DNA of 11,209 bases, taken from the NCBI RefSeq assembly GCF_014269395.1, contig NZ_JACOGK010000052.1, positions 1 through 11,209 of the forward strand. The letters run 5' to 3'. A program made the translations under genes and the position numbers. The DNA comes from Megasphaera hominis. GTDB lineage: Bacteria; Bacillota; Negativicutes; Veillonellales; Megasphaeraceae. Shown in pieces: positions 5,759 through 11,209 of the stretch. The first letter of the stretch is position 1. Each line of letters starts with the position of its first letter. The notes under the pieces were generated by a model that worked only from the letters and a program-made list of their open reading frames with translations, was not told the origin of the DNA and did not search any database.

Positions 5759-6505
5759 ATGGTAAAAATTGGCAATGTTGTTCTCGACAACGGTATGCCC
5801 AAAATCTGCGTTCCCATCGTCGGCCGTTCTGTAGAAGAACTGGTTCAGGAATGCCGTTATCTGCAAGACAAAATTTATGATGTCGTTGAACTGCGCATCG
5901 ATTTTCTGAAAGACGTAACTTCTCTCGACGCCATTGGCGAAGCCCTGACGGCCGTTCGTACAGAACTGCCGAACGGTGCCATCCTCTTCACCTTCCGTAC
6001 GAAAGAAGAAGGCGGCGAAACGGCTGTACCGGAAAGCTACTATTTCGAGCTGATCCAGTACGCTATCAAGAGCGGCAAAGTAGACGCTGTCGACGTAGAA
6101 TACTATCGTAACCGCGACAGCATCGCCCAGACCCTGGCGGTTGCCAAAGAACAGGGCGTCACGGTCGTCATGAGCAACCATGACTTTGCAAAAACTCCGT
6201 CCTTCGAAGAAATTACGGAACGCCTTATCGGCATGAAAAAACTCGGTGCTGACGTTGCCAAACTGGCTTGCATGCCGAATTCCGCTAAAGATGTACTGAC
6301 GCTCTTGTCTGCTACAGAAGCCGTTAAATCCCAATACCCTGATGAACCCATCATTACCATGTCCATGGGCAAATTGGGCGCCATCAGCCGCATCAGCGGG
6401 GAAATCTTCGGTTCTGCCCTGACCTTCGGTTCGGCCAAGAAAGCCTCTGCTCCGGGACAGCTGGAAGTAACGACACTGCAGCAAATCTTACGGGCTTTGC
6501 ACTAA
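5759..6505 (+). CDS. aroD: 3-dehydroquinate dehydratase, type I
   Basis: This enzyme catalyses 3-dehydroquinate to 3-dehydroshikimate by the Schiff-base mechanism of the type I family. At 248 residues it is of normal length. Expected residues are all present: ELR at 44-46, FR with Arg80, Glu114, the general base His141 in NHDF, the Schiff-base Lys168 in AKLA, MSMGKLG at 201-207, Arg211, and the SAPGQ loop at 230-234. The ATG at 5759 follows AAGGAGG (5741-5747) at 11 bases and 27 bases after the transporter stop. It is the last gene before the terminator at 6540-6574. Because it is co-transcribed with quinate/shikimate genes rather than with aroE and aroK, it probably serves the catabolic or reductive route. 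It could also be the only dehydroquinase in the cell, which this window cannot settle. Confidence 0.96.
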   Translation: MVKIGNVVLDNGMPKICVPIVGRSVEELVQECRYLQDKIYDVVELRIDFLKDVTSLDAIGEALTAVRTELPNGAILFTFRTKEEGGETAVPESYYFELIQYAIKSGKVDAVDVEYYRNRDSIAQTLAVAKEQGVTVVMSNHDFAKTPSFEEITERLIGMKKLGADVAKLACMPNSAKDVLTLLSATEAVKSQYPDEPIITMSMGKLGAISRISGEIFGSALTFGSAKKASAPGQLEVTTLQQILRALH

Positions 6506-6539
6506 GCTGTACGTGACGGGATACAGTTCCCGTTCTCTT

Positions 6540-6574
6540 CTAACCCCAGGCCATCGCCTGGGGTTAGTTTTTTT
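6540..6574 (+). terminator. Rho-independent terminator of the hydroaromatic operon
   Basis: A perfect 12-base stem, CTAACCCCAGGC (6540-6551) with GCCTGGGGTTAG (6556-6567), encloses a CATC loop and is followed by seven T residues (6568-6574). It closes the unit that begins at the oxidoreductase and separates it from the second dehydrogenase. Confidence 0.95.
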
Positions 6575-6607
6575 CCAGGCTGACCCGGCTCTGCCGGAAC
6601 GGCCTGT

Positions 6608-6635
6608 TTGACAATACCACGGCAGGTAGTACAAT
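6608..6635 (+). promoter_or_regulatory. Sigma-70-like promoter of the second dehydrogenase
   Basis: A consensus TTGACA (6608-6613) and TACAAT (6630-6635) are separated by 16 bases. The predicted leader of about 85 bases contains a small hairpin, AGCGGC-AAT-GCCGCT (6667-6681). Lying just after the operon terminator, this gives the second dehydrogenase independent expression. Its near-consensus form suggests constitutive rather than LysR-dependent expression. Confidence 0.7.
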
Positions 6636-6727
6636 GAGGGGTATCCTGATTTTTTTCTGCACCTGCAGCGGCAATGCCGCTTCGTCAGCCAATATCTAGT
6701 AGTTATATTCCAGGAGGGAATAATCTT

Positions 6728-7606
6728 ATGGGAAAGATTCCTATTACTGAACGCGTTACGGGCCATACAGAACTGATTGGTCTCATTGCCGATCCCATCC
6801 GGCACAGCATGTCGCCGACCATGCATAACGAAGCCTTCAAAAAGCTGGGCCTCGATTATGTCTATGTTTGCTTTGAAGTCGATAATACTACCCTGGCAGA
6901 TACGGTACAGGGCCTGCGGGCCATGAAGGTCCGCGGCTGGAACGTTTCCATGCCTAATAAAGGGGCCATTACAAAATACCTGGACAAGCTGTCACCGGCC
7001 TCGCAAATCGTCGGTGCCTGCAATACCGTCGTCAATGATAACGGCGTCCTTACCGGCACGATTACAGACGGCGTCGGTGCCATGCAGGCGTTACAGGCCG
7101 AAGGGGTCGGCTACGTCGGCAAGAAGCTGGTCGTCAGTGGTGCCGGCGGTGCTGCTACGGCCATTCAGGTACAGGCAGCTCTGGACGGCGTGGCAGAATT
7201 GACCATTTTTAACCGCCGCGACCGCTTTTGGGCGGAAGCGGAAAAAACGGTCGCCAAATTACGGGAACAAACGCAGGCGATTGTTAACCTGTACGACTTG
7301 GACGACCACGCAGCGTTAAAGCGGGAGCTGGACCGGGCCGATATTTATATTGACAGCACACCGTGCGGCATGAAACCCCTGGAAGACGTCGTTGCCATTC
7401 CCGACCCGTCGTACCTGCACCGTGATTTAATCGTCATGGATACGGTCTATGCGCCGCGTCAGACGAAGCTCATGAAATGGTGTGACGCCGTAGGCTGTAA
7501 GAATTTTAACGGCCTTTCCATGATGCTTTACCAAGGCGCCGCCGCCTTTAAGCTTTGGACCGGTAAAGATATGCCCATTGACTACATCCGAGACGTACTT
7601 TTCTAA
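6728..7606 (+). CDS. ydiB: YdiB-type quinate/shikimate dehydrogenase (paralogue 2)
   Basis: This 292-residue protein is colinear with paralogue 1 without gaps. I count about 41 differences, roughly 86% identity, with the most change between residues 156 and 232. Conserved features include Ser27/Ser29, Lys78 in MPNK, Asn99, Asp114 again within ITD rather than NTD, GAGGAA at 138-143, GMKPLED at 214-220 and Gln269. Two differences lie where function could change. The cofactor loop reads NRRDRF (162-167), keeping the second Arg of E. coli YdiB, and residue 22 beside the substrate motif is Asp where paralogue 1 and YdiB have Tyr. The ATG at 6728 follows AGGAGG (6712-6717) at ten bases. It sits alone between its own promoter and terminator. 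Likely roles are a second substrate, a second cofactor, or basal expression for induction of the main operon. Confidence 0.9.
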   Translation: MGKIPITERVTGHTELIGLIADPIRHSMSPTMHNEAFKKLGLDYVYVCFEVDNTTLADTVQGLRAMKVRGWNVSMPNKGAITKYLDKLSPASQIVGACNTVVNDNGVLTGTITDGVGAMQALQAEGVGYVGKKLVVSGAGGAATAIQVQAALDGVAELTIFNRRDRFWAEAEKTVAKLREQTQAIVNLYDLDDHAALKRELDRADIYIDSTPCGMKPLEDVVAIPDPSYLHRDLIVMDTVYAPRQTKLMKWCDAVGCKNFNGLSMMLYQGAAAFKLWTGKDMPIDYIRDVLF

Positions 7607-7626
7607 AAAAGACTCCCTCGTGCCCG

Positions 7627-7660
7627 AAAAAATCCTCCGCAAATAACCGGAGGATTTTTT
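7627..7660. terminator. Bidirectional rho-independent terminator after the second dehydrogenase
   Basis: AAAAAATCCTCCG (7627-7639) and CGGAGGATTTTTT (7648-7660) are perfect complements around an 8-base loop. The stem is flanked by an A run on one side and a T run on the other. It isolates the dehydrogenase transcript from the transporter that follows. Confidence 0.93.
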
Positions 7661-7665
7661 ATACT

Positions 7666-7693
7666 TTTATAAGGACTGTATGAGGCGTATAAT
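7666..7693 (+). promoter_or_regulatory. Candidate promoter of the second MFS transporter
   Basis: A consensus TATAAT lies at 7688-7693 with a poor -35 (TTTATA, 7666-7671) 16 bases upstream. The predicted start near 7700 precedes the ribosome binding site at 7721-7727 and the TTG start at 7737. That supports the shorter reading frame for the transporter. Confidence 0.45.
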
Positions 7694-7736
7694 AGTGACG
7701 TTACTCACATTTTATTCAAGAAGGAGACCTGATACT

Positions 7737-8945
7737 TTGACCAAAGACAAATTATGGACAGCGCCCTTTCTCTGTATGGGCGGCATTAACTTCTTTCAAT
7801 TTCTTACGCAGTATATTCTCGTTACGACACTCCCCTTGCTGATTATCCTGCAGCTCGGCGGCAATGAAGTACAGGCCGGCCTGGCCATGACCTTTTTCCA
7901 GGCAGGCAGCAGTATCTTCCGGCCCCTGGCAGGCCTCATCATTGACCGCAAGAACAAGCGCCGTATCTTGCTCCTGGCCCTGCTCCTCTTTACGCTGATC
8001 ATGGCTTCGTTTAATTTCATTTTTGCCAGTGAAGGCATCTTCGTCCTACGCTTTATTCATGGTATTATCTTTTCCTTCGCAACGACGACAGCCACGGCCA
8101 TTGCCGTCCTCGTTATCCCGGCGTCCCGCCGCGGTGAGGGCATCGGCTATTTCTCTGTAACGACGAATCTGGCCATGGTCATCGGGCCCCTGGCAGGCTT
8201 GCTCCTCTATAACCTGCTCAGCTCCCGGGCTCTTTTCCTCGTCCTGACCATAGCTGCCGCGGCGATGCTGGTCAGCACGGCCCTTACAGGCCTGTCCCGG
8301 TCTGTCGTAGAGCCCAAGGCAACGCACACGCAGCCGGCCCTTTCGCAATTATTAGAAAAGAAATCCCTGCCAGCTTCTTTCTTAGGCGGTCTCGTCTATT
8401 TCGCCTACGGCGGTATTTTAACCTTTATTCCCCTGTACATGCGCAGTCTGCACATGGCAGACCAGACAGGCGTCTTTTTTGCCATCTTTGCCTTGACCAT
8501 CGTGGCCAGCCGTCCCCTCATTGGCCGCATGTTTGACCGGCTCGGTTCTTTTTATGTCATCATCCCCGGCTTTATTTTCTTCCTCGCCGGCCTGGTTCTC
8601 TTTAGCCGTATTGAATCCCTTACTTTGCTCTATGCCGCCGGGATCACCCTGGGACTAGGGTTTGGCGCCTTGAGCCCGGCCTTCCAGACCTTGGCCATTC
8701 AGAGTGTGCCGCCGTCCCGGGCCGGTGCCGCTACGGCGACGTACTTTTGGTTTCTCGATATTTTCATCGGCCTGGCTGCCGCCTCCTTGGGCTTTGTCGC
8801 CCATGCGTCCAGCTACGCCTTTGTATACGGCGTGCTTTCACCACTGATCGTCATTATGGCGGCCTTTTGTTTTCTCCTTTTCCATTACAAGAGCTCTGTC
8901 TTTGAGGAACAGGCCGAACAGCCGGCGCAGACGACAGAAAAATGA
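7737..8945 (+). CDS. MFS transporter, DHA1-like (12 transmembrane helices), substrate unknown
   Basis: An integral membrane protein of 402 residues if started at the TTG at 7737, ten bases after AAGGAG (7721-7726). An in-frame ATG at 7680 would add 19 residues of arginine-rich sequence. That start lacks a ribosome binding site and lies upstream of the -10 at 7688, so I reject it. Hydrophobic segments run throughout, with a motif-A-like GLIIDRKNKRR (66-76), a second related GRMFDRLG in the C-terminal half, and a short polar tail rich in Glu, Gln and Thr. It is not close to the YdiM/YdiN-like transporter at 4523. Its relatives in Bacillota are usually annotated as drug or small-molecule efflux carriers. 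Placement next to the second dehydrogenase could mean export of a hydroaromatic end product, but separate promoters and a strong terminator between them argue for caution. Confidence 0.85.
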   Translation: MTKDKLWTAPFLCMGGINFFQFLTQYILVTTLPLLIILQLGGNEVQAGLAMTFFQAGSSIFRPLAGLIIDRKNKRRILLLALLLFTLIMASFNFIFASEGIFVLRFIHGIIFSFATTTATAIAVLVIPASRRGEGIGYFSVTTNLAMVIGPLAGLLLYNLLSSRALFLVLTIAAAAMLVSTALTGLSRSVVEPKATHTQPALSQLLEKKSLPASFLGGLVYFAYGGILTFIPLYMRSLHMADQTGVFFAIFALTIVASRPLIGRMFDRLGSFYVIIPGFIFFLAGLVLFSRIESLTLLYAAGITLGLGFGALSPAFQTLAIQSVPPSRAGAATATYFWFLDIFIGLAAASLGFVAHASSYAFVYGVLSPLIVIMAAFCFLLFHYKSSVFEEQAEQPAQTTEK

Positions 8946-8978
8946 CCGTCAGCAACACCCCGTGTGTTGTGACGGTCA
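8943..8978 (+). terminator. Long hairpin overlapping the transporter stop codon
   Basis: TGACCGTCA (8943-8951), whose first three bases are the stop codon, pairs with TGACGGTCA (8970-8978). Inside, CAACAC (8953-8958) pairs with GTGTTG (8964-8969) around a 5-base loop, leaving one bulged G. No immediate T run follows (a GGCTTTT stretch comes later), so it may be a 3'-end stabiliser or a weak terminator. Confidence 0.5.
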
Positions 8979-8994
8979 GGGAACCGGCTTTTCC

Positions 8995-9020
8995 AAAACA
9001 GGCTGTGCTGTAACAGCCTG
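8995..9020 (-). terminator. Probable terminator of the pheA-aroE-aroK transcript
   Basis: CAGGCTGT (8999-9006) and ACAGCCTG (9013-9020) are exact complements around a 6-base loop. Read on the minus strand the stem is followed by TTTT (8998-8995). It lies 18 bases past the aroK stop. Confidence 0.65.
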
Positions 9021-9038
9021 CGCCAGGAGCTCACGGGC

Positions 9039-9545
9039 TTAATCCAAGCTATTGACGAGTGCAATAAAATCAGCCAGTACTTCATCGATATGTTTGTTGT
9101 TGGCTACGCGGTGATCGGCAGCGTTACGGTATAAGGCAATCCGTTCGTCGTAGAGGTCATATACCTTCTGCTTGCCGTCCTTTAATAAAGGCCGCGTCGA
9201 TACATCGACATCGCTGACAATGTCGTCAGGCGAACGGTCCAGGAAGAAGACCGTACCCGTTTTTTTGAAGATATCTATATTTTCCTGCCGCTTGATGACA
9301 CCGCCACCACAGGCAACGACAATGCCTTCCTTATCAGCCAGGGTCTGGCTGGCCCGGACTTCTGCGTCACGGAAACAATCTTCACTGACGGCAAAGAGTT
9401 CCGGAATTGTCTTGCCTTCCTGTTCTACAATGACCGCATCGGCGTCAAAAAATTCACGGCCCAGCCGTTTGGCCAGGGCCTGGCCAAAGGTTGTCTTGCC
9501 ACTACCGGGCATGCCGATGATGATGATGTTTTGTTTATTGTTCAT
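9039..9545 (-). CDS. aroK: Shikimate kinase
   Basis: This cytoplasmic enzyme phosphorylates shikimate at the 3-hydroxyl with ATP, a late step to chorismate. The ATG at 9545 gives 168 residues, the usual size. An upstream extension to 9656 would only read antisense-frame sequence inside aroE. Motifs are complete: Walker A GMPGSGKT (11-18), the shikimate-binding DAD (34-36), FRDAE with Arg59 (58-62), GGG (80-82), the lid RPLL with Arg118, and Arg140 near the adenine site. The start overlaps the end of aroE by 11 bases, and AAGGAG lies about 13 bases upstream inside aroE, which implies translational coupling. Because quinate/shikimate catabolic genes lie nearby, imported shikimate could also feed this kinase. 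It depends on transcription coming through the broken pheA gene. Confidence 0.95.
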   Translation of the reverse strand: MNNKQNIIIIGMPGSGKTTFGQALAKRLGREFFDADAVIVEQEGKTIPELFAVSEDCFRDAEVRASQTLADKEGIVVACGGGVIKRQENIDIFKKTGTVFFLDRSPDDIVSDVDVSTRPLLKDGKQKVYDLYDERIALYRNAADHRVANNKHIDEVLADFIALVNSLD

Positions 9546-10368
9546 AGTACGATTCCATCTCCTTTGCAATCTCTTCAATGACCTGGGACGCAATATCACG
9601 GTGCATCCATATTTCTTCTGAGCCAATCGCCTGGGCCACGAGCATGTACATGCCATTTAACGTACGTGCGCCGTGGCGCCGGGCGATTTGCAGTATCTGC
9701 GTATCTTTGGGATTGTAGACGATATCGACAACCGACGGGAATTGGGCAATGCTCGCTTCTGCCACAGGACAGCCGTTGACATCAGGGAACATGCCTACAG
9801 GCGTACAATTGACCAGTACATCGCCGCCGTGAGAGCGGGCAAAGGCTTCATAGCTGATCGTATCGATGCCCAAATTGCCGGTAAAGCGGTCGAAATCGGT
9901 TTTCGTATGGGGATTTCGGGAAATAACCGTAATCTGTTTTGCATTCCTGTCGGACAAGTATTGGATAATCGCCCGGGCACCCCCGCCGGAGCCGAGGACA
10001 ACGCAGGTTTTATTTTCTACTTCAATGCCTGCATGCTGGAGAGAACGGCCGAACCCGCAGTAATCCGTATTGTACCCAAAGGAACCTTCCGGTGTAAAAT
10101 GAATCGTATTGACGGCGCCAATGGTCCGCGCTTCCCGGGAAATGTCGGTCAAAAAGGGCATGACGTCCAATTTGTACGGAATAGTAACATTGGCACCGGT
10201 GTAGCCTTCATCACGCAGGCGCTGTAATTCGTTGGGTATATCGTTGCGATCCATTTCGAGAACGCCATAATCATGCTGTCCCTCTACCTGCAGCATACGG
10301 AACAGTTTGTTGTGTATCGCCGGGGAGGCCGTATGGCCCAATTTTGCCCCGATAACTCCTAATTTCAT
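9535..10368 (-). CDS. aroE: Shikimate dehydrogenase, biosynthetic type
   Basis: This enzyme reduces 3-dehydroshikimate to shikimate with NADPH. I choose the second of two close in-frame ATGs (10368, giving MKLGVIG and 277 residues). It lies eight bases from AGGAGG, whereas the first ATG (10374) would have only two bases of spacing. It also forms an ATGA overlap with the pheA stop. In this numbering GHTASP (11-16) replaces the usual HS-x-S pair with Thr13 and Ser15. Catalytic Lys66 is in TIPYK, Asn87 in AVNT and Asp102 in the normal NTD. The NADP loop is GSGGGARA (126-133), followed by SRN (150-152). TPVGM (189-193) and the C-terminal MYMLVAQA close the substrate pocket. It is clearly different from the two YdiB-type paralogues upstream, so it is the biosynthetic copy. 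Confidence 0.95.
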   Translation of the reverse strand: MKLGVIGAKLGHTASPAIHNKLFRMLQVEGQHDYGVLEMDRNDIPNELQRLRDEGYTGANVTIPYKLDVMPFLTDISREARTIGAVNTIHFTPEGSFGYNTDYCGFGRSLQHAGIEVENKTCVVLGSGGGARAIIQYLSDRNAKQITVISRNPHTKTDFDRFTGNLGIDTISYEAFARSHGGDVLVNCTPVGMFPDVNGCPVAEASIAQFPSVVDIVYNPKDTQILQIARRHGARTLNGMYMLVAQAIGSEEIWMHRDIASQVIEEIAKEMESYYEQ

Positions 10369-11072
10369 GTGCATTCCCTCCTCGCATCAGCAATATAGTT
10401 ACCTAAAATTTTAAAATAATTGCAGTGGTCTTTCAAATTGTGTAACACATGATAGGTCACAGGATCTTTCAGGCTGCCCATGACATCGATGTGAAAGAAA
10501 TATTCAAAAGGCCGCCCTTTCATGGGCCGTGATTCCAAGTGCGTCATATTCATGGAATTATAGAAGAAATAGCCCAGTACGTGATAGAGCGCCCCCGGTT
10601 CATGCCGCACCGTAAGGACCAGCGTAATCTTATCGGCTGTTTCCCGTTCTTCCGGCTGGGCTGCCAGGATAAAGAAGCGCGTATAATTCGTCGTATTATC
10701 GTTAATATGGGGTACGAGGACCTCCAGGCCGTACAGGCCGGCTGCCGTCTTATTGGCAATGGCTGCCAAATGGGGATCTCCCGTTTCCTGTACCTTAGCC
10801 GCACTCTGGGACGTACTGAAGTACGGATGCAGTACCCAGTCGCCGTGACGTTTCAGATAGCCCCGGCATTGGTCGAGGCCCTGAGGATGGGAATAGACCT
10901 CCCGTATATCCTCAAGAGCAGCTCCCGGCAAGCCCAGAAGATTATGTTCTACTCTGACGTATTTTTCGCCGACGACGTGGCAGTCAAACTGATGAATGAG
11001 ATCGTATACTTCCGTAATACCGCCGGTAGAAGAATTTTCTATAGGTGCACGTGGTATGCTAAAGTTGGACAT
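10365..11072 (-). pseudogene. pheA: Prephenate dehydratase, 5' end removed by an insertion sequence
   Basis: The open frame has 235 residues, but only codons 10 onward (to 11045) are PheA; the first nine (MSNFSIPRA) are read out of the insertion sequence. The PheA part starts exactly at the conserved PIENSSTGG (residues 10-18) and continues with YSHPQGLDQC (60-69), the catalytic TRF (131-133), and a complete C-terminal ACT domain with GALYHV (160-165) and the phenylalanine-binding ESRP (180-183). The sequence resembles the dehydratase part of E. coli-type P-proteins, so an N-terminal chorismate mutase domain may also have been lost. At least the first 50 or so residues of the dehydratase domain are missing, including the GPxGTFS region that lines the prephenate site. 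Enzyme activity is therefore unlikely. There is no ribosome binding site before the ATG at 11072. The stop overlaps the aroE start. The other half should lie beyond the window. Confidence 0.85.
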
Positions 11073-11088
11073 GGAGGGGGTAGAAATT

Positions 11089-11137
11089 GGATACTAAATG
11101 TAGTAATCTTGGATAAAAGATTTTCTAATTAGTATCC
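11089..11137 (+). repeat. Large stem-loop in the insertion-sequence leader
   Basis: GGATACTAA (11089-11097) pairs with TTAGTATCC (11129-11137), and AATCTT (11105-11110) with AAGATT (11117-11122). TAG/CTA pairs may join the two stems. It lies 33 bases upstream of the transposase start. Such structures in insertion sequences commonly block expression of transposase from outside transcripts; that role here is inferred. Confidence 0.6.
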
Positions 11138-11170
11138 GATGCCCTCAATTGTTAGATGGGAGGTTGCCAC

Positions 11171-11209
11171 GTGAAATTAACGAAAGAACAACGATTAGAA
11201 ATAGGTCGC
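11171..11209 (+). CDS. IS3-family transposase OrfA, N-terminal 13 codons (partial)
   Basis: A GTG at 11171 follows GGGAGG (11158-11163) at seven bases. It reads MKLTKEQRLEIGR to the window edge, which matches the usual opening of the small OrfA DNA-binding protein of IS3/IS150-like elements (K-L-[ST]-x-E-Q-[RK]-L-E-I-[AG]-R). OrfA binds the element ends and is normally fused to the OrfB catalytic subunit by a ribosomal frameshift. Too little is present to judge whether the element is intact. Confidence 0.7.
   Translation, partial: MKLTKEQRLEIGR

Larger units (their letters stand above)
11046..11209 (+). mobile_element. Left end of an IS3-family insertion sequence, continuing beyond the window
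   Basis: The similarity of the flanking gene to PheA stops abruptly at 11045. From 11046 the sequence begins TGCACGTGG and reaches AAAGTTGGACA (11061-11071), which resembles the terminal repeats of IS3-family (IS150-like) elements. These begin TG and carry an AGTTGGACA block near the end. A transposase-like start follows at 11171. The right end and the target duplication are outside the window, so the exact boundary could shift by a few bases. Confidence 0.75.

Noticed and set aside
3618..7606. The two YdiB-type genes as an assembly duplication or very recent copy
   Set aside because: They differ at about 41 amino acids and at many silent sites, and their flanks (promoter, terminators) are unrelated.
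7680..7736. Upstream ATG start for the second MFS transporter
   Set aside because: It precedes the likely -10 box at 7688-7693, lacks a ribosome binding site, and adds an arginine-rich stretch; the TTG at 7737 has a good site.
9546..9656. Extended aroK start inside aroE
   Set aside because: The added 37 residues are not kinase-like and would give an unusually large overlap; the Walker A motif is at the proper distance from the ATG at 9545.
10539..11132. A 197-codon plus-strand frame across the pheA remnant and the IS end
   Set aside because: It crosses the insertion junction, so it cannot be an old gene, and it is antisense to well-conserved PheA motifs.
1..11209. CRISPR array, tRNA, rRNA or replication origin
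   Set aside because: No regularly spaced direct repeats, no cloverleaf-like segments with TTCGA loops in the gaps, and no iteron or DnaA-box cluster were seen.

Overview
The window looks like chromosomal DNA of an anaerobic Bacillota. Its character (near-50% GC genes, AT-rich gaps, strong AGGAGG ribosome binding sites) is compatible with a Negativicute such as Megasphaera, but this is an impression and cannot be proved from one window. Its theme is hydroaromatic (quinate/shikimate) metabolism, with a catabolic part on the left and a biosynthetic part on the right.

Left part (1-6574): a LysR-type regulator on the minus strand faces a 397-base AT-rich control region. From there a four-gene unit runs rightward: a flavin/iron-sulfur enoate-reductase-like enzyme of the Old Yellow Enzyme / 2,4-dienoyl-CoA reductase class, a YdiB-type quinate/shikimate dehydrogenase, a YdiM/YdiN-like major facilitator transporter, and a type I 3-dehydroquinate dehydratase (AroD). 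It ends at a textbook terminator at 6540-6574. The transporter, YdiB-type and AroD genes together recall the E. coli ydi-aroD region. No dehydroshikimate dehydratase leading to protocatechuate is visible. The flavoprotein suggests instead a reductive route in which imported quinate or shikimate serves as an anaerobic electron sink. This is the most interesting hypothesis in the window.

Middle part (6575-9020): a second YdiB-type dehydrogenase, about 86% identical to the first by hand count, has its own sigma-70-like promoter and its own terminator. A second, unrelated-looking MFS transporter follows, with a TTG start and its own likely promoter.

Right part (9020-11209): on the minus strand lies an overlapping set of aromatic amino acid biosynthesis genes, read as pheA (prephenate dehydratase), aroE (biosynthetic shikimate dehydrogenase) and aroK (shikimate kinase). 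pheA is broken. Its 5' part is replaced at 11045/11046 by the left end of what looks like an IS3-family insertion sequence, whose transposase begins at 11171 and runs off the window. Only the part of PheA from its PIENS motif onward remains here, joined to nine codons read out of the insertion sequence. The insertion also separates aroE and aroK from whatever lay upstream.

The window therefore holds three shikimate-dehydrogenase-family genes: two close YdiB-like paralogues for a probable catabolic or reductive role, and one biosynthetic AroE.
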